From positions 62,001 to 126,000 of the forward strand of contig JADCGQ010000022.1 of NCBI GenBank assembly GCA_020248945.1: a DNA stretch of 64,000 nucleotides. Direction: 5' to 3'. The position numbers and the translations under genes were made by a program. Below the pieces are notes generated by a model. The model saw only the letters and a program-made list of their open reading frames with translations. It searched no databases and was not told the origin of the DNA. Positions within the stretch are counted from its first letter, which is position 1, and each line of letters opens with the position of its first letter. Of this stretch, positions 28,538 to 36,316 are shown piece after piece. Source of the DNA: Rubrivivax sp. (GTDB lineage: Bacteria; Pseudomonadota; Gammaproteobacteria; Burkholderiales; Burkholderiaceae_C).

Positions 28538-29344
28538 ATGAAGGTGTTGCTGGTCGACGATCATCCGCTGGTGCTCTCGGCGCTGCAGGCGGTCATCCAG
28601 AGCGTGGGCCACGACACCACGGTGGTGGGCGTCGACAGCGCCGCGGGGGCGCGGGCGGCGCTGCGCAACGAGTCCGACTACGACCTCGTGCTGCTCGACC
28701 TGGCCCTGGGTGATGCCGACGGCTTCGACGTGCTGGCCGAGTTCCGCAGCACCTACCCGGCGGTGCCGGTGGTGGTGGTGTCGGCCTCCGATCGCACCAG
28801 CGACGTCATCCGCGCCATCGACGGGGGCGCGATGGGCTTCGTGCCCAAGAAGAGCAGCCATGCCGAACTGCAGCACGCGCTCAAGCTCGTGATGACGGGC
28901 TCGATGTACGTGCCGCCGCACATGCTGGGCCTGCCCTTCGGCGTGGGCGCGGGCATGGGCGGCCGCGGGGCGGGATCCGGGGCCGTCGATACCGTGCAGG
29001 GCGTGATGCGCGGCCTGGGCGACGGCGGCGGCGACAGCGCGTCGATGCCGCTGGGTGCGGGCGCGCGCGCCGAGCCGCACCAGAAGGTGCCGTCCATGAA
29101 GGACATCGGCCTCACCCCGCGCCAGGCCGAGGTGCTGTCGCTGCTGCTGCAGGGCCTGCCGAACAAGCTGATCGCGCGCCAGCTGAATCTGAGCGTCGAG
29201 ACCGTCAAGGACCATGTCGCCGCCGTGCTGCGCGCCCTGGGCGTGAGCACGCGCACCCAGGCCGTGCTGGCCGTGAGCCAGATGACGCAGGGCCAGGGTG
29301 TCGGCTTCAGCTGGCGGCCTCCGGGCTCGGGCAGCGCGCGCTGA
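28538..29344 (+). CDS. LuxR/NarL-type response regulator
   Basis: A 268-residue two-component regulator. Receiver domain 1-125: acidic pair D7-D8, phospho-acceptor D54 (VLLDLALGD) and K104 (FVPKKSS). A glycine-rich linker of about 60 residues (130-190) follows, longer than usual. A LuxR-type HTH fills 192-250 (LTPRQAEVLSLLLQG, then VKDHVAAVLRALGV). AGGAGA is well spaced before ATG 28538. It is followed after 22 bases by a hybrid histidine kinase, its probable partner. It likely binds DNA as a dimer after phosphorylation; target genes are unknown. Confidence 0.93.
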   Translation: MKVLLVDDHPLVLSALQAVIQSVGHDTTVVGVDSAAGARAALRNESDYDLVLLDLALGDADGFDVLAEFRSTYPAVPVVVVSASDRTSDVIRAIDGGAMGFVPKKSSHAELQHALKLVMTGSMYVPPHMLGLPFGVGAGMGGRGAGSGAVDTVQGVMRGLGDGGGDSASMPLGAGARAEPHQKVPSMKDIGLTPRQAEVLSLLLQGLPNKLIARQLNLSVETVKDHVAAVLRALGVSTRTQAVLAVSQMTQGQGVGFSWRPPGSGSAR

Positions 29345-29366
29345 GCCAAACCGCGGGGCGCGTGCC

Positions 29367-31265
29367 GTGAGCAGCCTGCCTGTCGAGCCCGCTGGCGCGC
29401 TGCCGGCGGCTGTGTCGCCCGTGCCGGCTGCAGAGGCCGGCGGCGACATCGGCCGCGACGGCGCCGCCGACCACATCCGCGCGCTGTACGTGCAGACGCC
29501 GGCCACGCTCACCGGCAACGGCGTCGGCATGCTGCTGATGGCGATGATCTTCGCGCCGCTGGCGCCTGGCCCAACGGTGGCCGGGTGGGTCGGCGTGGCC
29601 GCGCTGCTGTGGCTGCTGCGCCTGGGGCACTGGCTGCGCTTTCGCCGCCAGCCCCGCGCGCCCGCCGCGCTGCTGCACGCCTGGCGGCGCAGCTGGATGG
29701 CCCTGGTGCTGTCGCAAGGCACGCTGTGGGGCTCGGCGGTGTGGTTGTTCTGGGGCCTGGGCACGCCGTATCACAAGGTGGCGCTGATCCTCATCGTCTA
29801 CTCCTACTGCCTGGGCTCGGTGCAGCTGCTGGCCACGCAGCGCAAGGTGTTCCTCGCCTTCATCAGCCTGGTGCTCACGCCCACCATCGTGCGCATCGCC
29901 AGCGACACCGGGCAGGAGTGGCACCTGCAGCTGGCCTTCATCCTGACGCTGCTGTTCTTCTTGACGGTGCTGATGGCGCGCACCTACGGCAATGCGCTCG
30001 GTCAGGCCATCTCATTGAAGCGCCGCACCGACGAGCTGGCCGCGCGCCTGCGCCAGGAGATGGCCCTGGCCGACGAGGCCCGGCAAGCCGCCGACGAGGC
30101 GCGCCGCGCCGCCGAGGCCGCCAACCGCGCCAAGACGCAGTTCTTCGCCGCCGCCAGCCACGACCTGCGCCAGCCGCTGCACGCCATGGGACTGTTCGCC
30201 GAGGCCCTGCGCCAGCGCCTGAAAGACCCCGAGGTGGCCTCGCTGGTGAACAGCATCAACGAGAGCGTCGACGCGCTCGAGGGTCTGTTCGGCGAGCTGC
30301 TCGACATCACGCGCATCGACACCGGCGGCGTCGACGTGAACCCGCAGCCGGTGCGGCTGAAGGAGCTCTTCGGCCGTCTGCGCCTGCATTTCGAGCCCAC
30401 GGCCTTCGAGAAGGGGCTGATGCTCAGCTTTCGTGGCGAGCAGCACGTGGCGATGGCCGACCCGGTGATCCTGGAGCGCGTGCTGCGCAACCTGGTGAGC
30501 AACGCCATCCGCTATTCCGACGACGGCGGCGTGCTGGTGAGCGCGCGGCTGCGCGGGCGTGGCACGGACAAGCCGCACCTGCTGCTGCAGGTGTGGGACA
30601 GCGGCATCGGCATCTCCGAGGCCAACCTGCCGCGCATCTTCGACGAGTTTTTCCAGGCCCAGAGCGCGCGGCCGCTGGAGGCGCACCACCGCAAGGGGCT
30701 GGGCCTGGGGCTGGCCATCGTCAAGCGGCTGGCGGCGCTGATGGAGGTGCCGATCTCGGTGCGCTCGCGCGTCGGCCACGGCACGGTGTTCTCGCTCGAG
30801 GTGCCGCTGGGCCGGCTGCCGCGCCAGGCCGGCACGGCACCGGCCTTCAGCACCAAGGCCGCGCTCGGGCTCACGCTCGAGGGCCGGCGCATCGTGGTGG
30901 TGGAAGACGAGGCCGCGGTGCGCGAGGGCCTGGTGGTGTTGCTGCAGGCCTGGGGCGCCGAGGTGCGAAGTCACGACACCGTAGAGGCCGTCGAGCAGTG
31001 GCTGGCCGCGGCGCCGACAGGGCCTGCGCCCGACCTGCTGCTGGTGGACTACCGGCTGCCGCAGGGCCGCACGGGCCTGGACGCGCTGGCCGCGTTGCGC
31101 GCGCGCTGGCCGCAGCAGCGCATGCCGGCCATCCTGATCACCGGCTCCAGCCTGGGCGGGCACGAGGAGGAAGCCGTGACGCACGACTTCCACCTGCTCA
31201 TCAAGCCCGTGCTGCCGGCCAAGCTGCGGGCGATGATTGCCTTCAAGCTGAATGTGAGAGCCTGA
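29367..31265 (+). CDS. Hybrid sensor histidine kinase with C-terminal receiver
   Basis: A 632-residue inner-membrane kinase. About six hydrophobic segments occupy residues 50-205 with no evident periplasmic sensor domain. A charged coiled-coil of Arg/Ala/Glu repeats (218-258) leads to the HisKA domain with H265 (ASHDLRQPLH). The ATPase domain has N379, DSGIG at 411-415 and GLGLGLAIV. A C-terminal receiver has D561 (LLLVDYRLPQ) and K613. The HDLRQPLHA box is the HPK subtype usually paired with LuxR-type regulators, matching the upstream gene. GTG 29367 was chosen as the first start after the regulator's stop; the ribosome binding site is weak. The signal sensed is unknown. Confidence 0.92.
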   Translation: MSSLPVEPAGALPAAVSPVPAAEAGGDIGRDGAADHIRALYVQTPATLTGNGVGMLLMAMIFAPLAPGPTVAGWVGVAALLWLLRLGHWLRFRRQPRAPAALLHAWRRSWMALVLSQGTLWGSAVWLFWGLGTPYHKVALILIVYSYCLGSVQLLATQRKVFLAFISLVLTPTIVRIASDTGQEWHLQLAFILTLLFFLTVLMARTYGNALGQAISLKRRTDELAARLRQEMALADEARQAADEARRAAEAANRAKTQFFAAASHDLRQPLHAMGLFAEALRQRLKDPEVASLVNSINESVDALEGLFGELLDITRIDTGGVDVNPQPVRLKELFGRLRLHFEPTAFEKGLMLSFRGEQHVAMADPVILERVLRNLVSNAIRYSDDGGVLVSARLRGRGTDKPHLLLQVWDSGIGISEANLPRIFDEFFQAQSARPLEAHHRKGLGLGLAIVKRLAALMEVPISVRSRVGHGTVFSLEVPLGRLPRQAGTAPAFSTKAALGLTLEGRRIVVVEDEAAVREGLVVLLQAWGAEVRSHDTVEAVEQWLAAAPTGPAPDLLLVDYRLPQGRTGLDALAALRARWPQQRMPAILITGSSLGGHEEEAVTHDFHLLIKPVLPAKLRAMIAFKLNVRA

Positions 31266-31281
31266 GCTGGGGTTTGAACCA

Positions 31282-31344
31282 CCTCTCCGTTCGGGCTGAG
31301 CCTGTCGAAGCCCCCTCTCCGTTCGGGCTGAGCCTGTCGAAGCC
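31282..31344 (+). repeat. Two identical direct copies of a 31-base REP-like repeat
   Basis: Copies at 31282-31312 and 31314-31344 are identical and separated by one base. Each contains GTTCGGGCTGAGCCTGTCGA, whose TTCG and CGAA ends and internal GGCT/AGCC make it an imperfect inverted repeat able to fold. Similar units are scattered through many proteobacterial genomes, as I recall from general knowledge. Confidence 0.9.
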
Positions 31345-31421
31345 TGGTGGCGCACCGCCTCTCTCTCGAAGCATCGCAGCGGCAAAGGGCTGTGCGGCCG
31401 GGGGCTGCTGCGTGAGTTGAA

Positions 31422-31446
31422 GCGGTCGGCACAACGGGCCGACCGC
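31422..31446. repeat. Perfect 9-bp inverted repeat (hairpin)
   Basis: GCGGTCGGC (31422-31430), a 7-base loop, then GCCGACCGC (31438-31446). This very stable stem lies midway between the direct and inverted repeat pairs. No T-run follows on either strand, so it is not a standard Rho-independent terminator. Confidence 0.8.
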
Positions 31447-31501
31447 CACATCTGGCGCCCGCACCGTGCACCGCCTGCCGCGACGCGCGAGGCCTCGGAC
31501 A

Positions 31502-31565
31502 GGGCTTCGACAAGCTCAGCCCGAACGGAGAGGAGGGCTTGGACAGGCTCAGCCTGAACGGAGGG
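31502..31565 (-). repeat. Two inverted, diverged copies of the REP-like repeat
   Basis: Copies at about 31502-31533 and 31535-31565 are the reverse complement of the repeats at 31282-31344, with a few substitutions each (for example AAGCTC for AGGCTC in the first, GGACAGG for CGACAGG in the second). They lie one base apart, as in the direct pair, so the whole cluster is roughly mirror-symmetric. Confidence 0.85.
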
Positions 31566-31601
31566 TGGGGTGAGAGGCCGGGTTGAACCCTGATCCCTGC
31601 G

Positions 31602-32756
31602 CTAAGCCGCTGGGAAAGTGCCTGGCACGAGGATCGTGCGGTCCACGTTCGTCAGCTGCGTATGGCCGCAGAAGGCCATGGTCACGTCGAGTTCCTTGTG
31701 CAGGATCTGCAGCGCCTTGGTCACGCCGGCCTCGCCCATCGCCCCCAGGCCATAGACCATCGCGCGGCCGATCATCGTGCCGCGGGCGCCCAGGGCCCAG
31801 GCCTTGAGCACGTCCTGCCCGCTGCGGATGCCGCCGTCCATCCAGACCTCGGTCTTGTCGCCCACCGCGGCCACGATGGCGGGCAGGGCGTCGATGCTGC
31901 TGGGTGCGCCGTCGAGCTGGCGGCCGCCGTGGTTGCTCACGACGATGGCATCGGCGCCGTGCTGCACCGCAAGCTGCGCATCCTCGACATCCATGATGCC
32001 CTTCAAGATGAGCTTGCCGCCCCACTGCTGCTTCACCCAATCCACATCGGCCCAGCTCAGGCGCGGGTCGAACTGCTCGTTCGTCCAGGCCGCGAGCGAG
32101 GCCATGTCGCTGACGCCCTTCACATGCCCCACGAGGTTGCGGAAGGTGTGGCGCCGCGTGCCCATCATGCCCAGCACCCAGCGTGGCTTGGTGGCGATGT
32201 CGAGCGCGTTGCCCATGCTCGGGATGACGCTCGCGCGCAGCTTGTTCTTCAGGTCCTTGTGGCGCTGGCCGATGACCTGCAGGTCGAGCGTCAGCACCAG
32301 CGCGCTGCACTTGGCGTCCTTGCAGCGCTGGATCATGCGTGCCATGGCCTCGCGGTCGCGCATCATGTAGAGCTGGAACCAGAACGGCGCGGTCGTGTTC
32401 TCGGCGATGTCCTCGATGGAGCAGATGCTCATGGTGGACAAGGTGAACGGGATGCCGAACTTCTGCGCCGCGCGCGCGGCGTGGATCTCGCCGTCGGCGT
32501 GCTGCATGCCCGTCAGGCCCACGGGCGCGATGGCCACGGGCATCTTCGCCAGCTGCCCCACCATCGTCACGGCGGTGCTGCGGTTTTCCATGTTCACCGC
32601 GACACGCTGGCGCAGCTTGATGCGCTGGAAGTCTTCGCTGTTGGCGCGGTAGGTGGTCTCGGTCCAGCTGCCGCTGTCGGCGTAGTCGTAGAACATGCGC
32701 GGCACGCGCTTCTTGGCGAGCTGGCGCAGGTCTTCGATGGTGGTGATGACGGTCAT
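31602..32756 (-). CDS. lldD: FMN-dependent alpha-hydroxy acid dehydrogenase (L-lactate dehydrogenase LldD-like)
   Basis: A 384-residue TIM-barrel flavoenzyme oxidising L-lactate or another L-2-hydroxy acid to the keto acid, usually membrane-associated and linked to quinones. The active-site motif SNHGGRQLDG holds H276 and R279; MDGGIRSG binds the FMN phosphate; FYDYADSGSWTE is the usual N-terminal start. Length is typical. A LysR-type regulator lies 62 bases upstream on the same strand. No lactate permease is adjacent, so the substrate could be glycolate, mandelate or another hydroxy acid. Confidence 0.92.
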   Translation of the reverse strand: MTVITTIEDLRQLAKKRVPRMFYDYADSGSWTETTYRANSEDFQRIKLRQRVAVNMENRSTAVTMVGQLAKMPVAIAPVGLTGMQHADGEIHAARAAQKFGIPFTLSTMSICSIEDIAENTTAPFWFQLYMMRDREAMARMIQRCKDAKCSALVLTLDLQVIGQRHKDLKNKLRASVIPSMGNALDIATKPRWVLGMMGTRRHTFRNLVGHVKGVSDMASLAAWTNEQFDPRLSWADVDWVKQQWGGKLILKGIMDVEDAQLAVQHGADAIVVSNHGGRQLDGAPSSIDALPAIVAAVGDKTEVWMDGGIRSGQDVLKAWALGARGTMIGRAMVYGLGAMGEAGVTKALQILHKELDVTMAFCGHTQLTNVDRTILVPGTFPAA

Positions 32757-32818
32757 GGTTCGTTGTCTCCTGTGGCCAGGATGCTAGCCAGCGCCGCGGC
32801 CCGAGCCGCGAATTCGCG

Positions 32819-33718
32819 TCAGGTCGGGCCGGAAATCAAGGCCAGCGCCTCGCGCCGCGCCGCCGCGCAGCTGGTTTGCAGCCAGTCGGCGAACACCGCG
32901 GCCGGGCCGTCGGCCGCGTGCGGCAACAGGTAGTACTGGTGGGCCGGCTCTGCCGTCAAGGCCCAGGGCGCCTGCAGTGCGCCCGCGGCGAGCCAGTGCC
33001 GCGCCAGGCTGGGGCGCGCCAGCGCCACGCCCTGGCCCGCCAGCGCGGCCTCCAGCACCAGGCCCAGGTCGGCCAGCCGCGGCCCGGTGGACGGCTCGGG
33101 CCAGGCCAGGCCGGCGGCGCGGAACCAGGGTGTCCAGGGGTCGAGCGGCGAGCGCAGCAAGGGCACGCCCGCCAGTGCAGCGGGCTCGCGCAGGCCCGCG
33201 TGCGCCGCGCGCAGCGCGGGCGTGGCCAGGGGCAGCACGCGGTCGTGCAGCAGCGGCTTGCCCAGGCCGGCGTCGCCGAAGCGCACCTCCACGTCGGCGT
33301 CGGTGGCGGCCATGTCCAGCTGGGGCAGGCTCAGCACCAGTTCCAGTTCGATGTGGGGCTGGGTGGCCGTGAAGCCGTCCAGGCGGGGCACCAGGATCTG
33401 GCGCGCAAAGGTGGGCGGCAGGCACACGCGCAGCCGCTCCTGGCGGGGCCGGTCGCGCCGGTGCTGCGGCATCGCGCTCAGCAAGGCCAGCACGTGGCCC
33501 ACCTGGCCCAGGTAGTCGCGTCCGGCCTCGGTGGGCTGCAGCGCGCGAGCGCCGCGCACGAACAGGGCCGCGCCGACCAGCTCTTCGAGCACCGCCACGC
33601 GCTTGCTCACGGCGCTGGCGGTGATGTGCAGCTCGTCGGCGGCGCGCTCGAAACTGCCCAGCCGCGCCGCCGCCTCAAAGGCGCGCAGGCCGTCGAGCGA
33701 AGGCAGGCGGGGGTTCAT
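32819..33718 (-). CDS. LysR-family transcriptional regulator (GcvA-like)
   Basis: A 299-residue LysR regulator. The N-terminal winged HTH spans about 5-65 (LRAFEAAARLGSFERAADEL, ITASAVSKRVAVLEE). The rest is a periplasmic-binding-protein-like effector domain. The GcvA branch is suggested by the PSLDGLRAFEAAARLGSF start and SAVSKRV. ATG 33718 was chosen because the family begins there; the frame runs on upstream through the dinB gene in a different reading frame and is not coding. It sits just upstream of lldD on the same strand and may regulate it. The effector is unknown. Confidence 0.9.
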   Translation of the reverse strand: MNPRLPSLDGLRAFEAAARLGSFERAADELHITASAVSKRVAVLEELVGAALFVRGARALQPTEAGRDYLGQVGHVLALLSAMPQHRRDRPRQERLRVCLPPTFARQILVPRLDGFTATQPHIELELVLSLPQLDMAATDADVEVRFGDAGLGKPLLHDRVLPLATPALRAAHAGLREPAALAGVPLLRSPLDPWTPWFRAAGLAWPEPSTGPRLADLGLVLEAALAGQGVALARPSLARHWLAAGALQAPWALTAEPAHQYYLLPHAADGPAAVFADWLQTSCAAARREALALISGPT

Positions 33719-33747
33719 CCGGCGATGGTAAGCAGCGCGGCCGCTGC

Positions 33748-34881
33748 TCAGACCTTGACCAGCGAGCCCACCCGCACGCCCAGCAGGCGCAGCCGGCGTG
33801 TCAGGTCCACGCGCTTCAGGCACAGCCCGGCGGCCTGGCGGATGGCGGCGGCGTCGGCCACGGCATCCGCCAGGGTGTGGTCGCGCGTGACGGTGCGGAA
33901 GTCCTCGAAGCGCAGCTTGATGCCGACGGTGCGGCCGGCATAGCCCTTCTTCTGCAGGTCGGTGGCCACGCGCCGGGCCAGCTCGTCGAACACCGCGGTC
34001 AATTCGGCGCGGTCGCGCACGGCGTGCAGGTCGCGGTCGAAGGTGGTCTCGCGGCTCATCGACACCGGTTCGGAGTGCGTCTCCAGCGGCCGGTCGTCGC
34101 GGCCATGGGCCACCTCGTGCAGCCAGCGGCCGGTGCTGCGGCCGAAGGCGGCCACCAGCGCGGCGCGATCGGTGGCCGCCAGTTCGCCCACGGTGCGGAT
34201 GCCCATCGCCGCCAGCTTGTCGCCGGCCTTCGGGCCGATGCCGTTGATGCGCCGCACCGGCAGGGGCCAGATGCGCGTGGGCACCTCGGCCTCGGTCAGC
34301 ACGGTCAGGCCGTCGGGCTTGTCGAGTTCGCTGGCGATCTTGGCCAGCAGCTTGTTCGGCGTCACGCCCACCGAGCAGGTCAGGCCGGTGCGTCGACGCA
34401 CGTTGTTTCGGATCTCCTGCGCGACGGCGCGCACGCCGCCGGTGGTGTCGAAGCCGATCGGGTCCTGCGCGCCGGGCACCTCGGTCAGGTCGATGTAGAT
34501 CTCGTCGATGCCGCGGTCCTCGATCACCGGCGCCACCTCGGCCACGGCCGCCTTGAAGGCGCGTGAGAGCTGCCGGTAGCGCTCGAAGTCGGTCGGCAGC
34601 AGCACCGCCTGCGGCGCCAGCGCCGCCGCCTTCATCAGCCCCATACCGCTGTGCACGCCGAAGTCGCGTGCCGGGTAGGTGGCTGTGGTGACGACGCCGC
34701 GCCCGGCGTAGCCCGCCAACGTGGCGAAGCGCCGCGTGCCATCGGCCTGCAGCTCCGGCTGGTGGCGCCGGCCGCCGCCGATGACCACCGGCTGGCCCTT
34801 CAGCTCCGGGTAGCGCAGCAGCTCCACCGACGCATAGAAGGCGTCCATGTCGAGGTGGGCGATCCAGCGGCGGGGGGGCAT
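33748..34881 (-). CDS. dinB: DNA polymerase IV (Y family)
   Basis: A 377-residue error-prone polymerase. The first catalytic segment is HLDMDAFYASVE and the second acidic pair is in EDRGIDEIYIDLTEV. The helix-hairpin-helix with NGIGPKAGDKL and the little-finger region (SRETTFDRDL, VGIKLRFEDFRTVTRDHTL) are intact. It bypasses lesions during replication stress. ATG 34881 was selected because the family starts a few residues before HLDMDAFYASVE; upstream in-frame codons would add about 70 unrelated residues. A near-match to a LexA operator lies just upstream but its spacing is one base too long. Confidence 0.95.
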   Translation of the reverse strand: MPPRRWIAHLDMDAFYASVELLRYPELKGQPVVIGGGRRHQPELQADGTRRFATLAGYAGRGVVTTATYPARDFGVHSGMGLMKAAALAPQAVLLPTDFERYRQLSRAFKAAVAEVAPVIEDRGIDEIYIDLTEVPGAQDPIGFDTTGGVRAVAQEIRNNVRRRTGLTCSVGVTPNKLLAKIASELDKPDGLTVLTEAEVPTRIWPLPVRRINGIGPKAGDKLAAMGIRTVGELAATDRAALVAAFGRSTGRWLHEVAHGRDDRPLETHSEPVSMSRETTFDRDLHAVRDRAELTAVFDELARRVATDLQKKGYAGRTVGIKLRFEDFRTVTRDHTLADAVADAAAIRQAAGLCLKRVDLTRRLRLLGVRVGSLVKV

Positions 34882-34939
34882 GGGCGTCGAGGCTACAGCC
34901 GCTCCTCTGTTCGAAGGAAACAGCAACAATTCGACATAC

Positions 34940-34965
34940 AAATGGGTGAGATGCCCATTTAGAAT
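34940..34965 (+). promoter_or_regulatory. Palindromic operator overlapping a -10 element upstream of the first DUF5666 gene
   Basis: A perfect 7-base inverted repeat AAATGGG-N7-CCCATTT spans 34940-34960, and its last base begins a good -10 hexamer, TAGAAT (34960-34965). The transcript start would be about 34972, giving a leader of roughly 44 bases before ATG 35016. A regulator bound here would block the promoter. It is A/T-rich against its surroundings. The binding protein is unknown, and it could also serve divergent dinB. Confidence 0.5.
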
Positions 34966-35015
34966 GCGACGCATGCGGTGGCCAACCCGGCCGCCGGTTC
35001 CACGGAGTTCCTGCC

Positions 35016-36260
35016 ATGACTGCTCCTCGCGACTCATCCCTTCCCGTGCCGGCCGCTGTCTCGCGGCGCACCCTGCTGGCCGCAGCCCTGGGCTCGTCGG
35101 CATCGGCCCTGCTCGTCGCCTGCGGCGGCGGTGGTGACGACCCCGCCTCGGCCCCGCCCGCCAGCGGCGGCGGCACAGCCACCGCCAGCAGCTACACCGA
35201 CGGCGTGATCAGCGGCTTCGGCTCGGTCATCGTCGGCGGCGTGCGCTTCGACGACAGCGCCGCCAGCGTCTCCACCGAAGACGGCGTCGCCATCGCCACC
35301 AGCGCGCTGAAGCTGGGCATGACGATCGAAATCGAAGGCGGCCGCATCGACAGCGCCGCAGCCAGCGCGCTGGCCCTGCGCATCCGCCTGAACACCGAGG
35401 TGCTGGGCCCGGTGAGCGCCGTCGACACCACCGCCAGCACGCTGACGGTGCTCGGCCAGACCGTGCTCGTGACGACCAGCACCTTGTTCGACACCACCTT
35501 GGCCGGCGGCCTGGCGGCGATCGCGGTGGGCGCCGTGGTCGAGGTCTACGGCATCCTCGACACCGCCAACGGGCGCATCGTCGCCACGCGCATCGAGGCC
35601 GAAGACAGCGCCACCGCCTACAAGCTGCGCGGGCGCATCGCCGATGTCGACCTGACGGCCAAGACCTTCACCATCAACGGCACCGTCATCAGCTACGGGG
35701 GCCTGCCCGCGGCACAGGTGCCGCCGGGCCTGGCCAACGGCCAACTGGTGCGGGTGCGCCTGCAGACCACGCAGGTGGGCGGCCAGTGGGTGGCCACGGC
35801 GCTGCGCGGCGGCCGCCGCTGGCCCGATGCCGTGCTCGAGGCCAAGCTCGAAGGCATCGTCACCGCGTTCAGCAGCGCCAGCAGCTTCTCGGTCAACGGC
35901 CTGCCGGTCAACGCTGCCACCGCCAGCTTCCCCGACGGCACCACCGGCCTGGTGCTCGGTGCGCGGGTCGAGGTCACCGGCACCATCACCGAGGGCGTGA
36001 TGCAGGCCAGCAAGGTCGAGATCGAGGAGCGTCGGGTGCCCGGCCCGCGCCAGTTCGACCTGCGCGGCGAGATCGGCAACCTCAACACCACCGACAAGAC
36101 CTTCGCGCTGCGCGGCATCACGGTCTGGTACGGCGGCTCGGTCGACTGGCGCGACGGCAACGCGGCCACCCTGGCCAACGGCTTGCGGGTGCGCGTCCGC
36201 GGCCCGCTGGCGGCCGACCGCACGCGGCTCGAGGCCACGCGCATCGACCTTCGCGGCTGA
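35016..36260 (+). CDS. DUF5666-containing lipoprotein (Tat-type signal)
   Basis: A 414-residue exported lipoprotein. The signal has twin arginines (SRRTLLAAA) and ends in lipobox LVAC with C36, followed by a Gly-rich spacer. The remainder consists of repeated beta-rich units of about 70-80 residues of the DUF5666 type. The pattern GFGSVIVGGV, then LKLGMTIEIEGG, then a V-x-G-x-I-x-x-A-x-x-IE ending recurs about four times. DUF5666 is of unknown function; the small repeats look like OB-type or carboxypeptidase-regulatory-like beta modules. A second copy of the family lies 970 bases downstream. Expected location is the periplasm or outer membrane. Confidence 0.85.
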   Translation: MTAPRDSSLPVPAAVSRRTLLAAALGSSASALLVACGGGGDDPASAPPASGGGTATASSYTDGVISGFGSVIVGGVRFDDSAASVSTEDGVAIATSALKLGMTIEIEGGRIDSAAASALALRIRLNTEVLGPVSAVDTTASTLTVLGQTVLVTTSTLFDTTLAGGLAAIAVGAVVEVYGILDTANGRIVATRIEAEDSATAYKLRGRIADVDLTAKTFTINGTVISYGGLPAAQVPPGLANGQLVRVRLQTTQVGGQWVATALRGGRRWPDAVLEAKLEGIVTAFSSASSFSVNGLPVNAATASFPDGTTGLVLGARVEVTGTITEGVMQASKVEIEERRVPGPRQFDLRGEIGNLNTTDKTFALRGITVWYGGSVDWRDGNAATLANGLRVRVRGPLAADRTRLEATRIDLRG

Positions 36261-36316
36261 ACCACCTCGGCTGAGCCACCGCGGCGGGCTACAGTGCCCG
36301 CCGCCCGCGCCCCGTC

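Larger units (their letters stand above)
31266..31601. other. Repeat-rich intergenic region between convergent genes
   Basis: Between the ends of the kinase gene (plus strand) and the lactate dehydrogenase-like gene (minus strand). It holds four copies of a roughly 31-base repeat, two direct and two inverted, around a central perfect hairpin. I see no coding potential. It probably serves as a two-way transcription stop or is simply a nest of chromosomal repeats. Confidence 0.7.

Noticed and set aside
31282..31344. Tandem direct repeats considered as a CRISPR array
   Set aside because: Only two copies separated by one base, no spacers, and inverted copies nearby; no cas genes in the window.
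34907..34923. CTGTTCGAAGGAAACAG upstream of dinB as a LexA operator
   Set aside because: The half-sites fit, but the spacing is CTG-N11-CAG, one base longer than the CTG-N10-CAG of LexA boxes. It stays only a weak possibility.
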